Below, piece by piece: positions 1 to 8,119 of a DNA stretch of 64,000 bases. Numbering within the stretch: position 1 is the stretch's first letter; each line of letters starts with the position of its first letter. This stretch comes from Caldilineaceae bacterium (lineage in GTDB: Bacteria; Chloroflexota; Anaerolineae; Caldilineales; Caldilineaceae): assembly GCA_020634815.1 (NCBI GenBank), contig JACKBA010000007.1, positions 62,001-126,000 on the forward strand. The letters are read 5' to 3'. The notes beneath the pieces are model-generated. The model ran no database searches. It saw only the letters and a program-made list of their open reading frames with translations, and was not told the DNA's origin. The position numbers were made by a program, and so were the translations under genes.

Positions 1-209
1 ATGCGATTGAACCAATCGATACCGGCGATCTTCACGACGGTGACGAAGGTCTGGTCGCCGGCGGCCGGGGCTTCCGCGGCCGGCGCCTCTGCGGCCGGGG
101 CTTCAGCGGCCGGTGCTTCGGCAGCCGGGGCCGGCGCAGCCGGTGCTGCACAGGCTGCGATCAGCCCGGTCAGCAACACCACGACGACGAGCAATTGCAA
201 CTTCTTCAT
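1..209 (-). CDS. Sugar ABC transporter substrate-binding lipoprotein, N-terminal fragment
   Basis: The gene runs off the left edge, so only the first 69 codons are visible. The start is ATG at 209 behind AGGAG with good spacing. Residues 1-20 form a lipoprotein signal peptide: Lys-Lys, a Val/Leu core, then a lipobox ending LIAAC, so the protein should be lipidated and held outside the membrane. An Ala-Pro-Glu repeat linker (AAEAP units) follows. The mature domain then begins with a beta strand of the type FVTVVKIAGIDWFN, which resembles the first strand of ribose/rhamnose/autoinducer-2 type periplasmic binding proteins. It lies just downstream of dhaKL on the same strand, so it may feed a sugar or triose into that kinase. 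The ligand cannot be told from this fragment. Confidence 0.75.
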   Translation of the reverse strand, partial: MKKLQLLVVVVLLTGLIAACAAPAAPAPAAEAPAAEAPAAEAPAAEAPAAGDQTFVTVVKIAGIDWFNR

Positions 210-289
210 AGATGCACTCTCCTGTTTACTGGGACTGTACGGTTGAACACGACTCGAACACAAATCAACTGCGGGTGGAAAGCACCCGA

Positions 290-919
290 TCAGTCAAGCA
301 ATGAAGCAAGCATAATGACGAAGGCCTCGCAGCCAGGGTCCACTTTACCCTCGGTGCGCTCGCCCACCCAGCCGGCGCGGCCGACCTTGCTGCGCAGCGG
401 CGTGACGCTGTCGCGCCCGGCCTTGGCTGCAGCCAGCGCGGCGGCGCCGGCCTCAGCTAGCGACTGGCCGGCCTCGACAGCGGCAGCGAAGGCCTGCGCG
501 GCCGGCTGTAGCGCGTCAATGACTGTCTTGTCGCCGGGCTGCGCTTTGCCGCGCTCCTGCACGCCGGCGTCGGCCGCGGCGAACATGGCCGAGAGATCGT
601 CGCCGGTCAAGGCATCCTTGCCCGGCACCGCCCTGCCGGCGCGCATGAGCGCCGTCGCCAGCAACGTGCCGAACGAAGACGACCCCGCACGATTGGCGGC
701 CATGCCTGCCTTGCCCAGCCACTTGCCGATATCTCCTTCGACAGGCGTACCGGCGGCAAACTCTTGCAGTGCCAGACCGATCTTGCTGAGCGTGATGCCC
801 AGATCGCCGTCGCCCATCTGCTGGTCGAGATCCGTCAGTACAGCCTCGCTTGACACCAGCGTGACGCCGACCCGGTTTGTTGCGGCTACGACCTGTGCGC
901 TGTCAATCGTCTCGGCCAT
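290..919 (-). CDS. dhaL: Dihydroxyacetone kinase subunit DhaL (nucleotide-binding)
   Basis: A 209-residue protein of the usual DhaL length. DhaL is the all-helical subunit that holds ADP/ATP through Mg ions and phosphorylates the substrate bound covalently to DhaK. The metal-binding Asp cluster is present as LDQQMGDGDLG, residues 31-41, with Asp32, Asp37 and Asp39. The second glycine-rich segment, GSSSFGTLLATALMRAG, is also typical. The start ATG at 919 lies two bases after the dhaK stop, so the genes are probably translationally coupled. No DhaM phosphocarrier is in view, so the phosphate donor (ATP, or a PTS protein encoded elsewhere) is undecided. A related ketose such as erythrulose is a possible alternative substrate. 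Confidence 0.9.
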   Translation of the reverse strand: MAETIDSAQVVAATNRVGVTLVSSEAVLTDLDQQMGDGDLGITLSKIGLALQEFAAGTPVEGDIGKWLGKAGMAANRAGSSSFGTLLATALMRAGRAVPGKDALTGDDLSAMFAAADAGVQERGKAQPGDKTVIDALQPAAQAFAAAVEAGQSLAEAGAAALAAAKAGRDSVTPLRSKVGRAGWVGERTEGKVDPGCEAFVIMLASLLD

Positions 920-921
920 GG

Positions 922-1923
922 CTACACCTGAATGAAGAAGGGCGTGTGCGCCGGGTGATCGAGCAACGCGGCCAGTTCGTCATCGACGCGCATGAGCGTC
1001 AGCGAGGCGCCGGCCATTTCCATGCTCGTGGCATACTCGCCGACATAGGCGCGATGCACGCCGATGCCGCGATCCGCCAGAATCTGATGCACCTTGCGAT
1101 AGATAATGTAGAGTTCCTCCGGCGGCGTGGCGCCCAGGCCGTTGACCATGACGGCCAGCTTGTCACCGGCGGCGGGCTTGAGATCGTCCAGAATTGCGGT
1201 CATCATGCGCTCGGTGATCTCGTCGGCCGTCTGCAGCGTCTCACGCTTCATGCCCGGCTCGCCATGGATGCCCATGCCGATCTCCATCTCGTTCTCACCA
1301 ATGGTGAAGGTCGGCTTGCCGGCGCGCGGCACCGTGCACGGCGACAGCGCGACGCCCATGGTGCGCGTGTTGTCCAACGCCTTTTCGGCAGCGGCAACGA
1401 CCTCATCGAGCGAGCCGCCCATGTCGGCCTTGGCGCCCGCGCACTTGAACGCGAAGACCATCCCGGCCACGCCACGCCGCCGGCCGGCCTCTTCCGCCGG
1501 CGCCGAGGCGACGTCATCCTTCACCAGCACCGTGCGCACTTCGATGTCCTCAAACGAGGCCATTTCAGCCGCCATGTCGAAATTCATCACGTCGCCGCCA
1601 TAATTGCCGTAGATGTACACGACACCGGCGCCGCCGTGGATGCGCTGCGTGACGGCCAGCATCTGCTCGGCGCTTGGCGAGGCAAAAACATCGCCGACGG
1701 CGCAACCGTCCAGCATGCCCTTGCCCACATAGCCGAGGAAGACGGGCAGGTGTCCGGAACCGCCACCCGTGGCCAGGGCTACCTTGCCGGAAACCGGCGA
1801 ATCGGCGCGCACGATACAGTGGACATCGTCCCCGGCATAATCCAGTTGTTCGGGGTGCGCCTTGAGCAGGCCATCAAGCATTTCCGGCACGAAATCAGCC
1901 GGCTGATTGAGAATCTTTTTCAT
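922..1923 (-). CDS. dhaK: Dihydroxyacetone kinase subunit DhaK (substrate-binding)
   Basis: A 333-residue cytoplasmic protein. DhaK binds dihydroxyacetone through a hemiaminal bond to a histidine. That histidine is His220 in GMGIHGEPG. The other family signatures are GGGSGHLP at residues 53-60 and YGGDVMNF at 107-114, whose Asp111 matches the general acid/base of the family. I chose ATG at 1923, which follows GGAGGAG at a normal distance; a TTG two codons upstream is less likely. The gene is first in a two-gene unit with dhaL, behind a promoter at 2052-2080. Its job is to phosphorylate dihydroxyacetone, or a related short ketose, for glycolysis. Known: the family fold and chemistry. Inferred: the exact substrate. 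Confidence 0.93.
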   Translation of the reverse strand: MKKILNQPADFVPEMLDGLLKAHPEQLDYAGDDVHCIVRADSPVSGKVALATGGGSGHLPVFLGYVGKGMLDGCAVGDVFASPSAEQMLAVTQRIHGGAGVVYIYGNYGGDVMNFDMAAEMASFEDIEVRTVLVKDDVASAPAEEAGRRRGVAGMVFAFKCAGAKADMGGSLDEVVAAAEKALDNTRTMGVALSPCTVPRAGKPTFTIGENEMEIGMGIHGEPGMKRETLQTADEITERMMTAILDDLKPAAGDKLAVMVNGLGATPPEELYIIYRKVHQILADRGIGVHRAYVGEYATSMEMAGASLTLMRVDDELAALLDHPAHTPFFIQV

Positions 1924-2051
1924 CTGCAATCTCCTCCGTCACGAGCTGACACAATCATGTAAACCATGCAGGCTTGGCCAATATAGAGCCGGGCGAAAAC
2001 AATCAATCTATGCGGTTGGAACGTGAACTGTACCCGTTGGGAATGGACTAC

Positions 2052-2080
2052 AGTATATCCCATGCACGTTTTTTCGGCAA
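2052..2080 (-). promoter_or_regulatory. Sigma-70-type promoter for dhaK-dhaL
   Basis: On the minus strand, TTGCCG (2075-2080) and TATACT (2052-2057) are separated by 17 bases. Transcription would start near 2045, about 120 bases before the dhaK ATG. The 500-base stretch 1924-2430 holds this promoter and the divergent one at 2140-2168; I see no gene in it. Confidence 0.6.
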
Positions 2081-2139
2081 TTGCGAATTTGTGCAAGTTG
2101 AGCGCGTGTCAAAGAATAGTCAAAGTTTGGCAAAGCGCC

Positions 2140-2168
2140 TTGTGATGATCAGGCAGGTGTAATACAAT
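2140..2168 (+). promoter_or_regulatory. Promoter for the FecR-like gene
   Basis: TTGTGA (2140-2145) and TACAAT (2163-2168) are 17 bases apart on the plus strand. The next convincing start codon is at 2431, so the transcript would have a leader of about 255 bases with no clear ORF. That length leaves room for post-transcriptional control, but I recognise no known riboswitch. Confidence 0.5.
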
Positions 2169-2430
2169 TGATGAGTCTGCCACTTTCCCCTCGTCTATTT
2201 TTGTCCCACGGGCGCTTTCACGGCAGTTGCATGCCGTATGAGCCTGGATGTCGGCAGGCCGTCGGGATGAATTTATGCGAATATCGGTCGAATTTCGTAC
2301 GGCCGCGAATGAATCGCGGGTGTTTTGACGATATATATAGTAAGCAGTGTTCGCCTGGGCACGAACGTGGTGTCAAGGCAATCCAGGCTGCGGATTGATA
2401 CGTCGGCCGTCCATGCGGTCCAGGATAATA

Positions 2431-5121
2431 ATGCCTGAGCGACATCAAGACATTGAATCGTTTGGCGACAGCCAGGTTCAAGCTCTGTTCGACAAATTCC
2501 TGGCGGTGCCAGAACCACTCCTCGATACCGGGGATCTGTTGACGCAGCGCGTCCTGGCCGAAGTGAAGGTCGTCTACGGCACCGGCGGCCAGGTGCTTTC
2601 GCCTACCGGGCGTCTGCTGCAACGCGTGTCGGAGTGGCTTGGCGGCTTCCGCCCGCGGGCTGTCGTCATCGCGTTCAGTTCGGTCGCGGTCGCGGCGTTG
2701 CTGGTGTTCTCCGTAGCACTCTACAATGCCATTCCCGAACCGGTCTCAATCGCAGCCACGGTCCCCAGCGGTGAGGTACTCGTCCTCAAACCCAATAGCG
2801 ACACTTTCCGAACATACAAAGCCGGGGATACATTTGTGCTGGCTGAGGGCGACCAGATCATCGCCCGCTCCGGCTCCGTACAACTGGAGCCCTTTCCCCA
2901 GCAATTTGCCAACGTAATGCCCGGCACGCAGGTAGAACTCGTCACGGTCGAAGACGAAGATGGTTCGCGTCATGTCGAATTATTCGTCATCGATGGGCAG
3001 ATTCGCCATCGCGGCTTTGAACCGCTGGAGCCGGGAAACCGCTATTTTGTCAGCACGGATAGTCTGCGGGCGGAGTTTGACAGCAACGACTTTGAGATCG
3101 ATGCGCTGTCTCCGACACGCACCATCGTCACGACGCGCGATGGTTCGGCACAGATTTCAGCTCCCAGCGGGACGAGAGAGTTGGTCGCAGGCCAGGCGGC
3201 CGAGGTCGGCGAACGCACGCTGCTGATCATCGATATCGCGCCGCTTCAGGAAGGTCCTGGCGAAATCGCGATGGCGGAAACGCCGGCCGCTGCAATCGAC
3301 ATGCCGGACGAGCATGCTGAGCAACAACCGCCCACAACCGACACGTTGCCGGCCGCGACCTTGACGGCGCCTCCCATTTCGCAGCCTGATAGCGCCCCCC
3401 CGGTCACCGGCGCCAGCGGGGGCTATATCACATCCACCAGTGCGGATTCCGGTTCCGTCCTGACCGTATCCCGTGTCTCTATTGACGAGACAGAGGCCGA
3501 ACCGGTCTTGGTGTTGTCCGGCTACGGCCCGTTGGGTTCGTCAGTTCAGGTTATGGTCGAGCACAAGCCCGTCGTGACTGCGACCGTCTCGACCGAGGGC
3601 AAATGGGTAGCCAGTGCGCCGGTGAACACCGTCGGCCGGTTTGAGGTCGACGTCGTGGCGGTCAACGATGCCGGCGAAGTGCTCGCATCGGCGGCGGCCG
3701 CGCAGATGGAGATCGGCCCGCCCATCGAGACACCTGTACCAACACCTGCCGAAGAGTCCAGTATCATCGTTCCGCCCGGTGGGACGACGACCTGGGCGCC
3801 AGGGAACGGCTCGGGCAAGCCAGCCACACCGACGAAGACGCCCGCACGACGCCCAACGGCAACGCCGGCGCCAACAGAAACCGCAGCGCCGATTATCTTC
3901 AACGCGCCGGTCTTTCCGCCGACAGCCGGACCGACATCGACGTCCTCGCCGACGCCGGACAATAGCACGCCTCCCCATCAGGATGGCCCACCATTCCTGG
4001 TGCTCCTACCGTCGCCGACGCCTTCGGAAACGTCAACCAGCACTGCCACGCCAAGATCAACGGCCACAAGCAGCGCAACACCTGGACCTACTTCTACACC
4101 GCTGCCGTCCGCCACGACCACAAAGACGCCGGCTGCAACGAGCACGGGCACGGCGACATCGCTTCCGACCGGAACAGCCACCAATACGACGACACCGGTG
4201 GCCACCACGACATCAACGGCGACGTCTACTGCGCTGCCAACGCGAACGCAGACGCCGGTCGCAACGGCTACGCCATCCGCCACATCTGTACCACCGACGG
4301 CCACATCGGCGCTGCCGACGGCCACGGCAACGCAGCCGCCTGTTCAGCCCACGGCGGGCAGCACCACAAATGACACCGTGCCGCCGTCCGGCGACCCGAC
4401 TGCGCCGGCGGTCAGCGTCTTCCCAACGGCAACGCCAACAGTGCCGCCCACTGTACCGCCCGCGTCACCGACAGCCACGCCCACCACAAGACCGCCGACG
4501 GCTACGGCGACTTCCGTACCGCCAACCGCGACGGCGGCGCCGGTGCAACCGACTGCGACTCCGGTGCCCCCACTGTTGACCGCGCCGGGACTGAACGATT
4601 CCGCGCCGAGCGATGGCACGACGAACTCCGGCACGGCACCGCTGCCAACGGTCGCAGCACCGCCGGCTACGGCGACATCCATTCCGCCGACCGCCGTGCC
4701 ACCGACTGCCGTGCCGCCAACAGCGACGCCCGCGACAGTGGCGCCGACCGCAACGGCTACCCAGGCCGCGGCCCTGCCCAGTTCATCAGTTGGCGATTCG
4801 ACGACGAGCGATGCGCCGCCCTCGGTGCCTGCAACGGTGCCGCCCACTGCCGTTCCACCAACTGCGGTTCCGCCCGCTGCCGTCCCAACGATTGCCGCGG
4901 CCCCGAACACGAGTGTGAACCAGCCGGCAGGCGATACGGCCACCAGCGACAGCATCGCAGCGACTCCGGACGCGAGCATCAATGTGCCCGCACCCGCCGC
5001 AACCGAACCGGCAGCACTCAGCAACGTGCCCGCCGATGCAACTGCGGTGCCGGCAGCAACCACCGCGGCGGCTGACTCGGTTCCACCGGCCGTCGATTCT
5101 GCGGCCACGCCGACAAACTGA
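2431..5121 (+). CDS. FecR-like single-pass membrane protein with long Pro/Thr-rich tail
   Basis: An 896-residue protein. ATG at 2431 follows AGGA at good spacing. Residues 1-75 are a charged cytoplasmic segment, 76-98 one membrane helix (VVIAFSSVAVAALLVFSVAL), and about 105-260 a beta-rich region like the FecR domain (YKAGDTFVLAEGDQI, DGSAQISAPSGTRELVAGQ). An Ig-like segment follows at about 360-455, then roughly 440 residues of PTATAT/PPTAVPPTA low complexity to the C-terminus. FecR domains normally sense or relay signals to ECF sigma factors. Here no sigma gene is adjacent and no zinc-binding anti-sigma motif is visible, so a structural or envelope-linked role is equally possible. The tail resembles wall-spanning or glycosylated linkers. 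Function is not assigned. Confidence 0.75.
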   Translation: MPERHQDIESFGDSQVQALFDKFLAVPEPLLDTGDLLTQRVLAEVKVVYGTGGQVLSPTGRLLQRVSEWLGGFRPRAVVIAFSSVAVAALLVFSVALYNAIPEPVSIAATVPSGEVLVLKPNSDTFRTYKAGDTFVLAEGDQIIARSGSVQLEPFPQQFANVMPGTQVELVTVEDEDGSRHVELFVIDGQIRHRGFEPLEPGNRYFVSTDSLRAEFDSNDFEIDALSPTRTIVTTRDGSAQISAPSGTRELVAGQAAEVGERTLLIIDIAPLQEGPGEIAMAETPAAAIDMPDEHAEQQPPTTDTLPAATLTAPPISQPDSAPPVTGASGGYITSTSADSGSVLTVSRVSIDETEAEPVLVLSGYGPLGSSVQVMVEHKPVVTATVSTEGKWVASAPVNTVGRFEVDVVAVNDAGEVLASAAAAQMEIGPPIETPVPTPAEESSIIVPPGGTTTWAPGNGSGKPATPTKTPARRPTATPAPTETAAPIIFNAPVFPPTAGPTSTSSPTPDNSTPPHQDGPPFLVLLPSPTPSETSTSTATPRSTATSSATPGPTSTPLPSATTTKTPAATSTGTATSLPTGTATNTTTPVATTTSTATSTALPTRTQTPVATATPSATSVPPTATSALPTATATQPPVQPTAGSTTNDTVPPSGDPTAPAVSVFPTATPTVPPTVPPASPTATPTTRPPTATATSVPPTATAAPVQPTATPVPPLLTAPGLNDSAPSDGTTNSGTAPLPTVAAPPATATSIPPTAVPPTAVPPTATPATVAPTATATQAAALPSSSVGDSTTSDAPPSVPATVPPTAVPPTAVPPAAVPTIAAAPNTSVNQPAGDTATSDSIAATPDASINVPAPAATEPAALSNVPADATAVPAATTAAADSVPPAVDSAATPTN

Positions 5122-5168
5122 GGCCCGAATCCGGCAAAGAGAGCCGCCATGGCGGCTGCAAATCGGAT

Positions 5169-5197
5169 TTGCACGCCGTAGCGTGCTGTGTTATCGT
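5169..5197 (+). promoter_or_regulatory. Promoter of the leader upstream of the RIO kinase
   Basis: TTGCAC (5169-5174) and TATCGT (5192-5197) with a 17-base spacer. Transcription would start near 5204 and run through the micro-ORF at 5263 and two terminator hairpins before the kinase gene. Confidence 0.5.
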
Positions 5198-5262
5198 GCA
5201 AACGAAGAAGTCGAAGAGTGGTTTTTGGCGCTTTGTTCAACTCTCGGAAAGGAGGCAGAAAA

Positions 5263-5328
5263 ATGACAGCCCAAGTGAATGTGTCTGTTTTTGATTGCCT
5301 TGTTTCCGTGCGCCTAATGACTGACTGA
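5263..5328 (+). CDS. Candidate leader peptide or microprotein, 21 residues
   Basis: A 21-codon ORF starting MTAQVNVSVF and ending RLMTD. It is supported by a near-perfect Shine-Dalgarno AAAGGAGG (5248-5255) seven bases before its ATG, stronger than that of most genes here. A promoter lies just upstream and a rho-independent terminator 27 bases downstream, so it has the layout of a self-standing mini-gene or of an attenuator leader for the RIO kinase. There is no run of one amino acid that would point to amino-acid attenuation. No family is recognised. Translation is inferred from the signals only. Confidence 0.45.
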   Translation: MTAQVNVSVFDCLVSVRLMTD

Positions 5329-5355
5329 CTTCGACTGACGATTCTGGTCGATCAG

Positions 5356-5386
5356 GCTGTGGGTGCACCTCACCCACAGCTTTTTC
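5356..5386 (+). terminator. Rho-independent terminator 1
   Basis: Perfect 10-bp stem GCTGTGGGTG / CACCCACAGC with a 5-base loop, followed by TTTTTC. It lies between the micro-ORF and the RIO kinase gene, on the kinase transcript. Confidence 0.8.
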
Positions 5387-5412
5387 TATTGGGACGCCAT
5401 CGTTGCGTTGAG

Positions 5413-5458
5413 AAAAAGCCTCGGGTGAGTAGCTCCCCGAGGCCTTTTGTCGGGGAGC
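5413..5458 (+). terminator. Terminator 2 with an overlapping alternative hairpin
   Basis: GCCTCGGG (5418-5425) pairs with CCCGAGGC (5436-5443), flanked by A and T runs, giving a terminator active mainly on the plus strand. The right half can instead pair downstream: GCTCCCCGA (5432-5440) with TCGGGGAGC (5450-5458), a perfect 9-bp stem. The two folds exclude each other, which suggests a regulated readthrough point before the kinase. Confidence 0.6.
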
Positions 5459-5503
5459 GCCGGATTGCTCAACACGTGGATTGACAATGAGGAGACGCTC
5501 ACC

Positions 5504-6496
5504 GTGTCTTTTGACTACGAATCGTTTGATGACTACGAGGTATTGGCCGCCCGCTTTGGCGTCCAGCAGCCCGATGAGGACGAGCGCTATCGCAGCAGCG
5601 AACGGCGCAAACCAAAGAAAAAGTCGAAGCAGCAAGAGATTGCCGAACTGGCGGAAAGCCCCAACATCCTGGAAGAGGATTTCCGCATCAGCTACACGCC
5701 AGCTCGCTACGAAGCAATCTGGCTCAAGGACTCGCTGAAGCCGTTCTTCACACAGGCACTCATGGAAGATGTCCTCGCCCTGGTGAAAGGCGGCAAGGAA
5801 GCAAATGTCTATCTCTGCAAGGCAACGCCGACCATGCCGACGCCCTACATCGCCGCCAAGGTCTACCGGCCGCGCCAGTTCCGCAATTTACGCAACGACA
5901 AGATGTATCGCGAAGGGCGTGAGTTGCTGAGCGGACTCGGCATACCCATCAAGAACCGCGACAACCGGGAAATGCGCGCCGTCCGCAACAAGACCGCGTT
6001 TGGTGCCGAACTGACGCATGTCTCGTGGCTCATGCATGAGTACGTGACGCTGGAACGGCTCCATGGCCTGGGCGCCGCGGTGCCTGCCCCGCTCGGCGCC
6101 GGCGAGAACGCCATTCTCATGGCCTTCATCGGCGACCGCTACCGCCCGGCGCCGGTGCTCCACGGCGTGACGTTGCATCCTGGGGAAGCGCGCCGACTCT
6201 TCGATGTCGTCCTGTACAACATCGAACTCATGCTGCAATATGGCATGATCCACGGCGACCTTTCGGCCTACAACATCCTCTATTGGGAAGGCGCAGTCAC
6301 GTTGATCGACTTTCCGCAGGTGACGCTGAGCGAGAGCAACCACAACGCGTACCGCATCTTTCAGCGCGACGTGCGGCGCGTCTGCGAGTACTTTGCGTCA
6401 CAAGGCGTGACAAGCGATCCGCAACAGATTGCGACGGACCTGTGGACAAAGCATGTGCGCCTTGCTCCAGACCGCACCGTGCAGGATCGTGAGTAG
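5504..6496 (+). CDS. RIO-type atypical serine kinase
   Basis: A 330-residue kinase. GTG at 5504 follows GAGGAG at normal spacing. The kinase signatures are present: a P-loop with the RIO form VKGGKEANVY (94-103), the ATP-binding lysine Lys119 in AAKVYR, the catalytic loop MIHGDLSAYNIL (248-259), and the metal site LIDFPQ (267-272). The RIO catalytic loop normally reads H-x-D-L-S-x-Y-N, as here. In eukaryotes and archaea RIO proteins act in small-subunit ribosome maturation; bacterial members are poorly characterised. The basic stretch RRKPKKKSK (34-42) could contact RNA, but that is inference. It follows a leader with a micro-ORF and two terminators, so expression may be attenuated. Confidence 0.88.
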   Translation: MSFDYESFDDYEVLAARFGVQQPDEDERYRSSERRKPKKKSKQQEIAELAESPNILEEDFRISYTPARYEAIWLKDSLKPFFTQALMEDVLALVKGGKEANVYLCKATPTMPTPYIAAKVYRPRQFRNLRNDKMYREGRELLSGLGIPIKNRDNREMRAVRNKTAFGAELTHVSWLMHEYVTLERLHGLGAAVPAPLGAGENAILMAFIGDRYRPAPVLHGVTLHPGEARRLFDVVLYNIELMLQYGMIHGDLSAYNILYWEGAVTLIDFPQVTLSESNHNAYRIFQRDVRRVCEYFASQGVTSDPQQIATDLWTKHVRLAPDRTVQDRE

Positions 6497-6527
6497 GTGG
6501 GGAAGCGCCATTCTGCGGCGCTCGCAG

Positions 6528-6566
6528 GAGAGGAAGCCTGAACCGGAGTGTTCCAGGCTTCCTCTC
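6528..6566. terminator. Bidirectional hairpin between convergent genes
   Basis: Perfect 13-bp stem GAGAGGAAGCCTG / CAGGCTTCCTCTC with a 13-base loop, lying between the RIO kinase stop and the SDR stop. There is no strong T tract, so it may protect 3' ends rather than terminate efficiently. Confidence 0.55.
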
Positions 6567-6578
6567 ACGTGAGTTCCA

Positions 6579-7454
6579 TCAAGCGCCGGCAGGCTGCGGC
6601 GCCGCCACAAACGCCTCACTCATCTCCCAAAGTCGCTGCTGCGCCGCCACGTCATAGGAGATATCCGACGACTTCTTCTCCTTGCTATCGGAGAAGTACT
6701 TGCCGCTCGTCTGTGCTACCGCCGGCGAAGACGCCAGGTAGATGCTCGTCTCGGCGCCCTTGGCCGGGTTCTTAGCGAAGAGATGGGCGAGAGGCATTAC
6801 CATGCTCCAGAGACCGCCGTTGTTGCGACCGAAACCGGTGGCCACAAATCCGGGATGAAGCACATTGGCGGTCACGTCGCTGCCATCCAGACGGCGCGCC
6901 AACTCATAGGTGAACATGACGTTGGCGAGTTTTGACTGGCTGTAGGCGGCCCAACTGCTATATTTCTGTGCGCCCATTAAATCGTCAAAGTTCATCTTGC
7001 CGGAAAAATGCGCGTCCGAAGAGACATTGACGATGCGCGCCGGCGCGCTCGCAACGAGCGTCTCCCACAGGCGCCTGGTGAGCAGGAAGTAGTTGAGGTG
7101 ATTCAGAGCGAAGGTCATCTCGTAGCCGTCAGCCGTTACCTGGCGATCGGCAAAGACACCACCCGCATTGTTGACGAGAACGTGCAACACCTGGTGGCGT
7201 GCCAGGAACTCGTCGGCCGCCTCGTTGATGCCGGCCAGCGTCGACAGATCGGCGGCGATCCATTCCACCGCCGGGTTGCCGGTCGCTTTCTGAATGCGCT
7301 GAGTCGTTTCAGCACACCTAGCCGCGCTGCGACTCATGATGACGACGTGCGCTCCCTGCGCCGCCAACGCCTGCGCCGTTACCTCGCCAATGCCATTGGT
7401 CGCGCCGGTGACAAGCACCGTCTTGCCCTTCAACTCCCAGGTTGTTACACTCAT
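6579..7454 (-). CDS. Short-chain dehydrogenase/reductase (retinol-dehydrogenase-like)
   Basis: A 291-residue classical-to-extended SDR. It has the nucleotide-binding TGATNGIG (16-23), the structural NNAGG (95-99), a catalytic Ser in NVSSDAH (about 145) and the catalytic YSQSK with Tyr171 and Lys175. The layout, with WGGALS-type helices and a C-terminal YLASSPAV...SGKYFSD segment, is that of the retinol dehydrogenase/WW-domain oxidoreductase-like bacterial group, usually NADP(H)-dependent. The natural substrate is unknown. The start ATG at 7454 lacks a strong ribosome-binding site. It sits alone, divergent from nothing obvious and upstream of the shared hairpin at 6528. Confidence 0.85.
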   Translation of the reverse strand: MSVTTWELKGKTVLVTGATNGIGEVTAQALAAQGAHVVIMSRSAARCAETTQRIQKATGNPAVEWIAADLSTLAGINEAADEFLARHQVLHVLVNNAGGVFADRQVTADGYEMTFALNHLNYFLLTRRLWETLVASAPARIVNVSSDAHFSGKMNFDDLMGAQKYSSWAAYSQSKLANVMFTYELARRLDGSDVTANVLHPGFVATGFGRNNGGLWSMVMPLAHLFAKNPAKGAETSIYLASSPAVAQTSGKYFSDSKEKKSSDISYDVAAQQRLWEMSEAFVAAPQPAGA

Positions 7455-7563
7455 ACCATTCTACCCGTTCAAAACAAAGATGGTTTCAGGCTGCCCGCAG
7501 GGTAACGACGCCCCATGTAATCACAGTAGCACGCCGCGGGCAGCCCTCTCAGCCGGCCCGCAC

Positions 7564-7980
7564 TCAGGCGAGTGTTGCGTTCAACTCGATTGCGACGCTG
7601 GCGAGCGCCTTGGAGACGGGACAATTCGCCTTCGCCTGCTCGGCATAGCTCTGCAACTGCTCGGCATCCAACCCCGGCACGTCAGCCTTGCTGGTCAGCA
7701 CGATCTTAGCAATGGTGGGACCTGCCTCCAGGTGAACCTTGGCCGTCGTGTCGATCCGGGTCGGGGTGAAGCCGTCCTTGCTCAAGAGCGCCGACAGAAA
7801 CATGGAAAAGCAGCCGGCATGGGCCGCGCCGATCAGTTCCTCCGGGTTTGTGCCCGGCCCTTCCTCGAAACGCGATGCATAGCTGAACGGGCCATCGTAG
7901 GCGCCGCTGCCCAGCTTCATCACACCCGCGCCATCCTTCAACGTCCCCGTCCAAACGGCATCAGCCTTGCGTACTGGCAT
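7564..7980 (-). CDS. osmC: OsmC-family peroxiredoxin
   Basis: A 138-residue protein, the usual OsmC length. OsmC/Ohr proteins reduce organic hydroperoxides with two cysteines. Both are present: Cys57 in GAAHAGCFSM and Cys120 in KANCPVSKAL. The N-terminal form VRKADAVWTGTLKDGAGVMKL and the motif FEEGPGTNPEELI match OsmC rather than Ohr. ATG at 7980 is preceded by AAGGAG nine bases upstream. It acts in the cytoplasm, probably recycled by lipoylated proteins or thiols, in defence against peroxide or osmotic stress. It is a single-gene unit as far as can be seen. Confidence 0.92.
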   Translation of the reverse strand: MPVRKADAVWTGTLKDGAGVMKLGSGAYDGPFSYASRFEEGPGTNPEELIGAAHAGCFSMFLSALLSKDGFTPTRIDTTAKVHLEAGPTIAKIVLTSKADVPGLDAEQLQSYAEQAKANCPVSKALASVAIELNATLA

Positions 7981-8119
7981 CTTCGCTCACTCCTTGTGTC
8001 TGCAAATAATCACCGAATAACGTGCATTTCCGTGCACCTGGCTGTAACCGTACACGCCGGAGCGCCGCGAATCTGTGATCGTCCTCCCACTAAGGGCGGT
8101 AGGGACCAGGCAGCGCCTG

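Noticed and set aside
2168..2398. 76-codon plus-strand frame in the leader before 2431
   Set aside because: No ribosome-binding site and its start overlaps the -10 box of the promoter at 2140-2168.
3546..3978. Long antisense frames opposite the FecR-like gene
   Set aside because: They are shadows of the Pro/Thr-rich repeat coding; composition is Val/Gly/Arg-rich without motif or ribosome-binding site.
4344..5240. 298-codon Gly/Ala/Val-rich minus-strand frame
   Set aside because: It is the complement of the PPTAVPPTA repeats; no promoter or start signal, and the plus-strand frame has real domains upstream.
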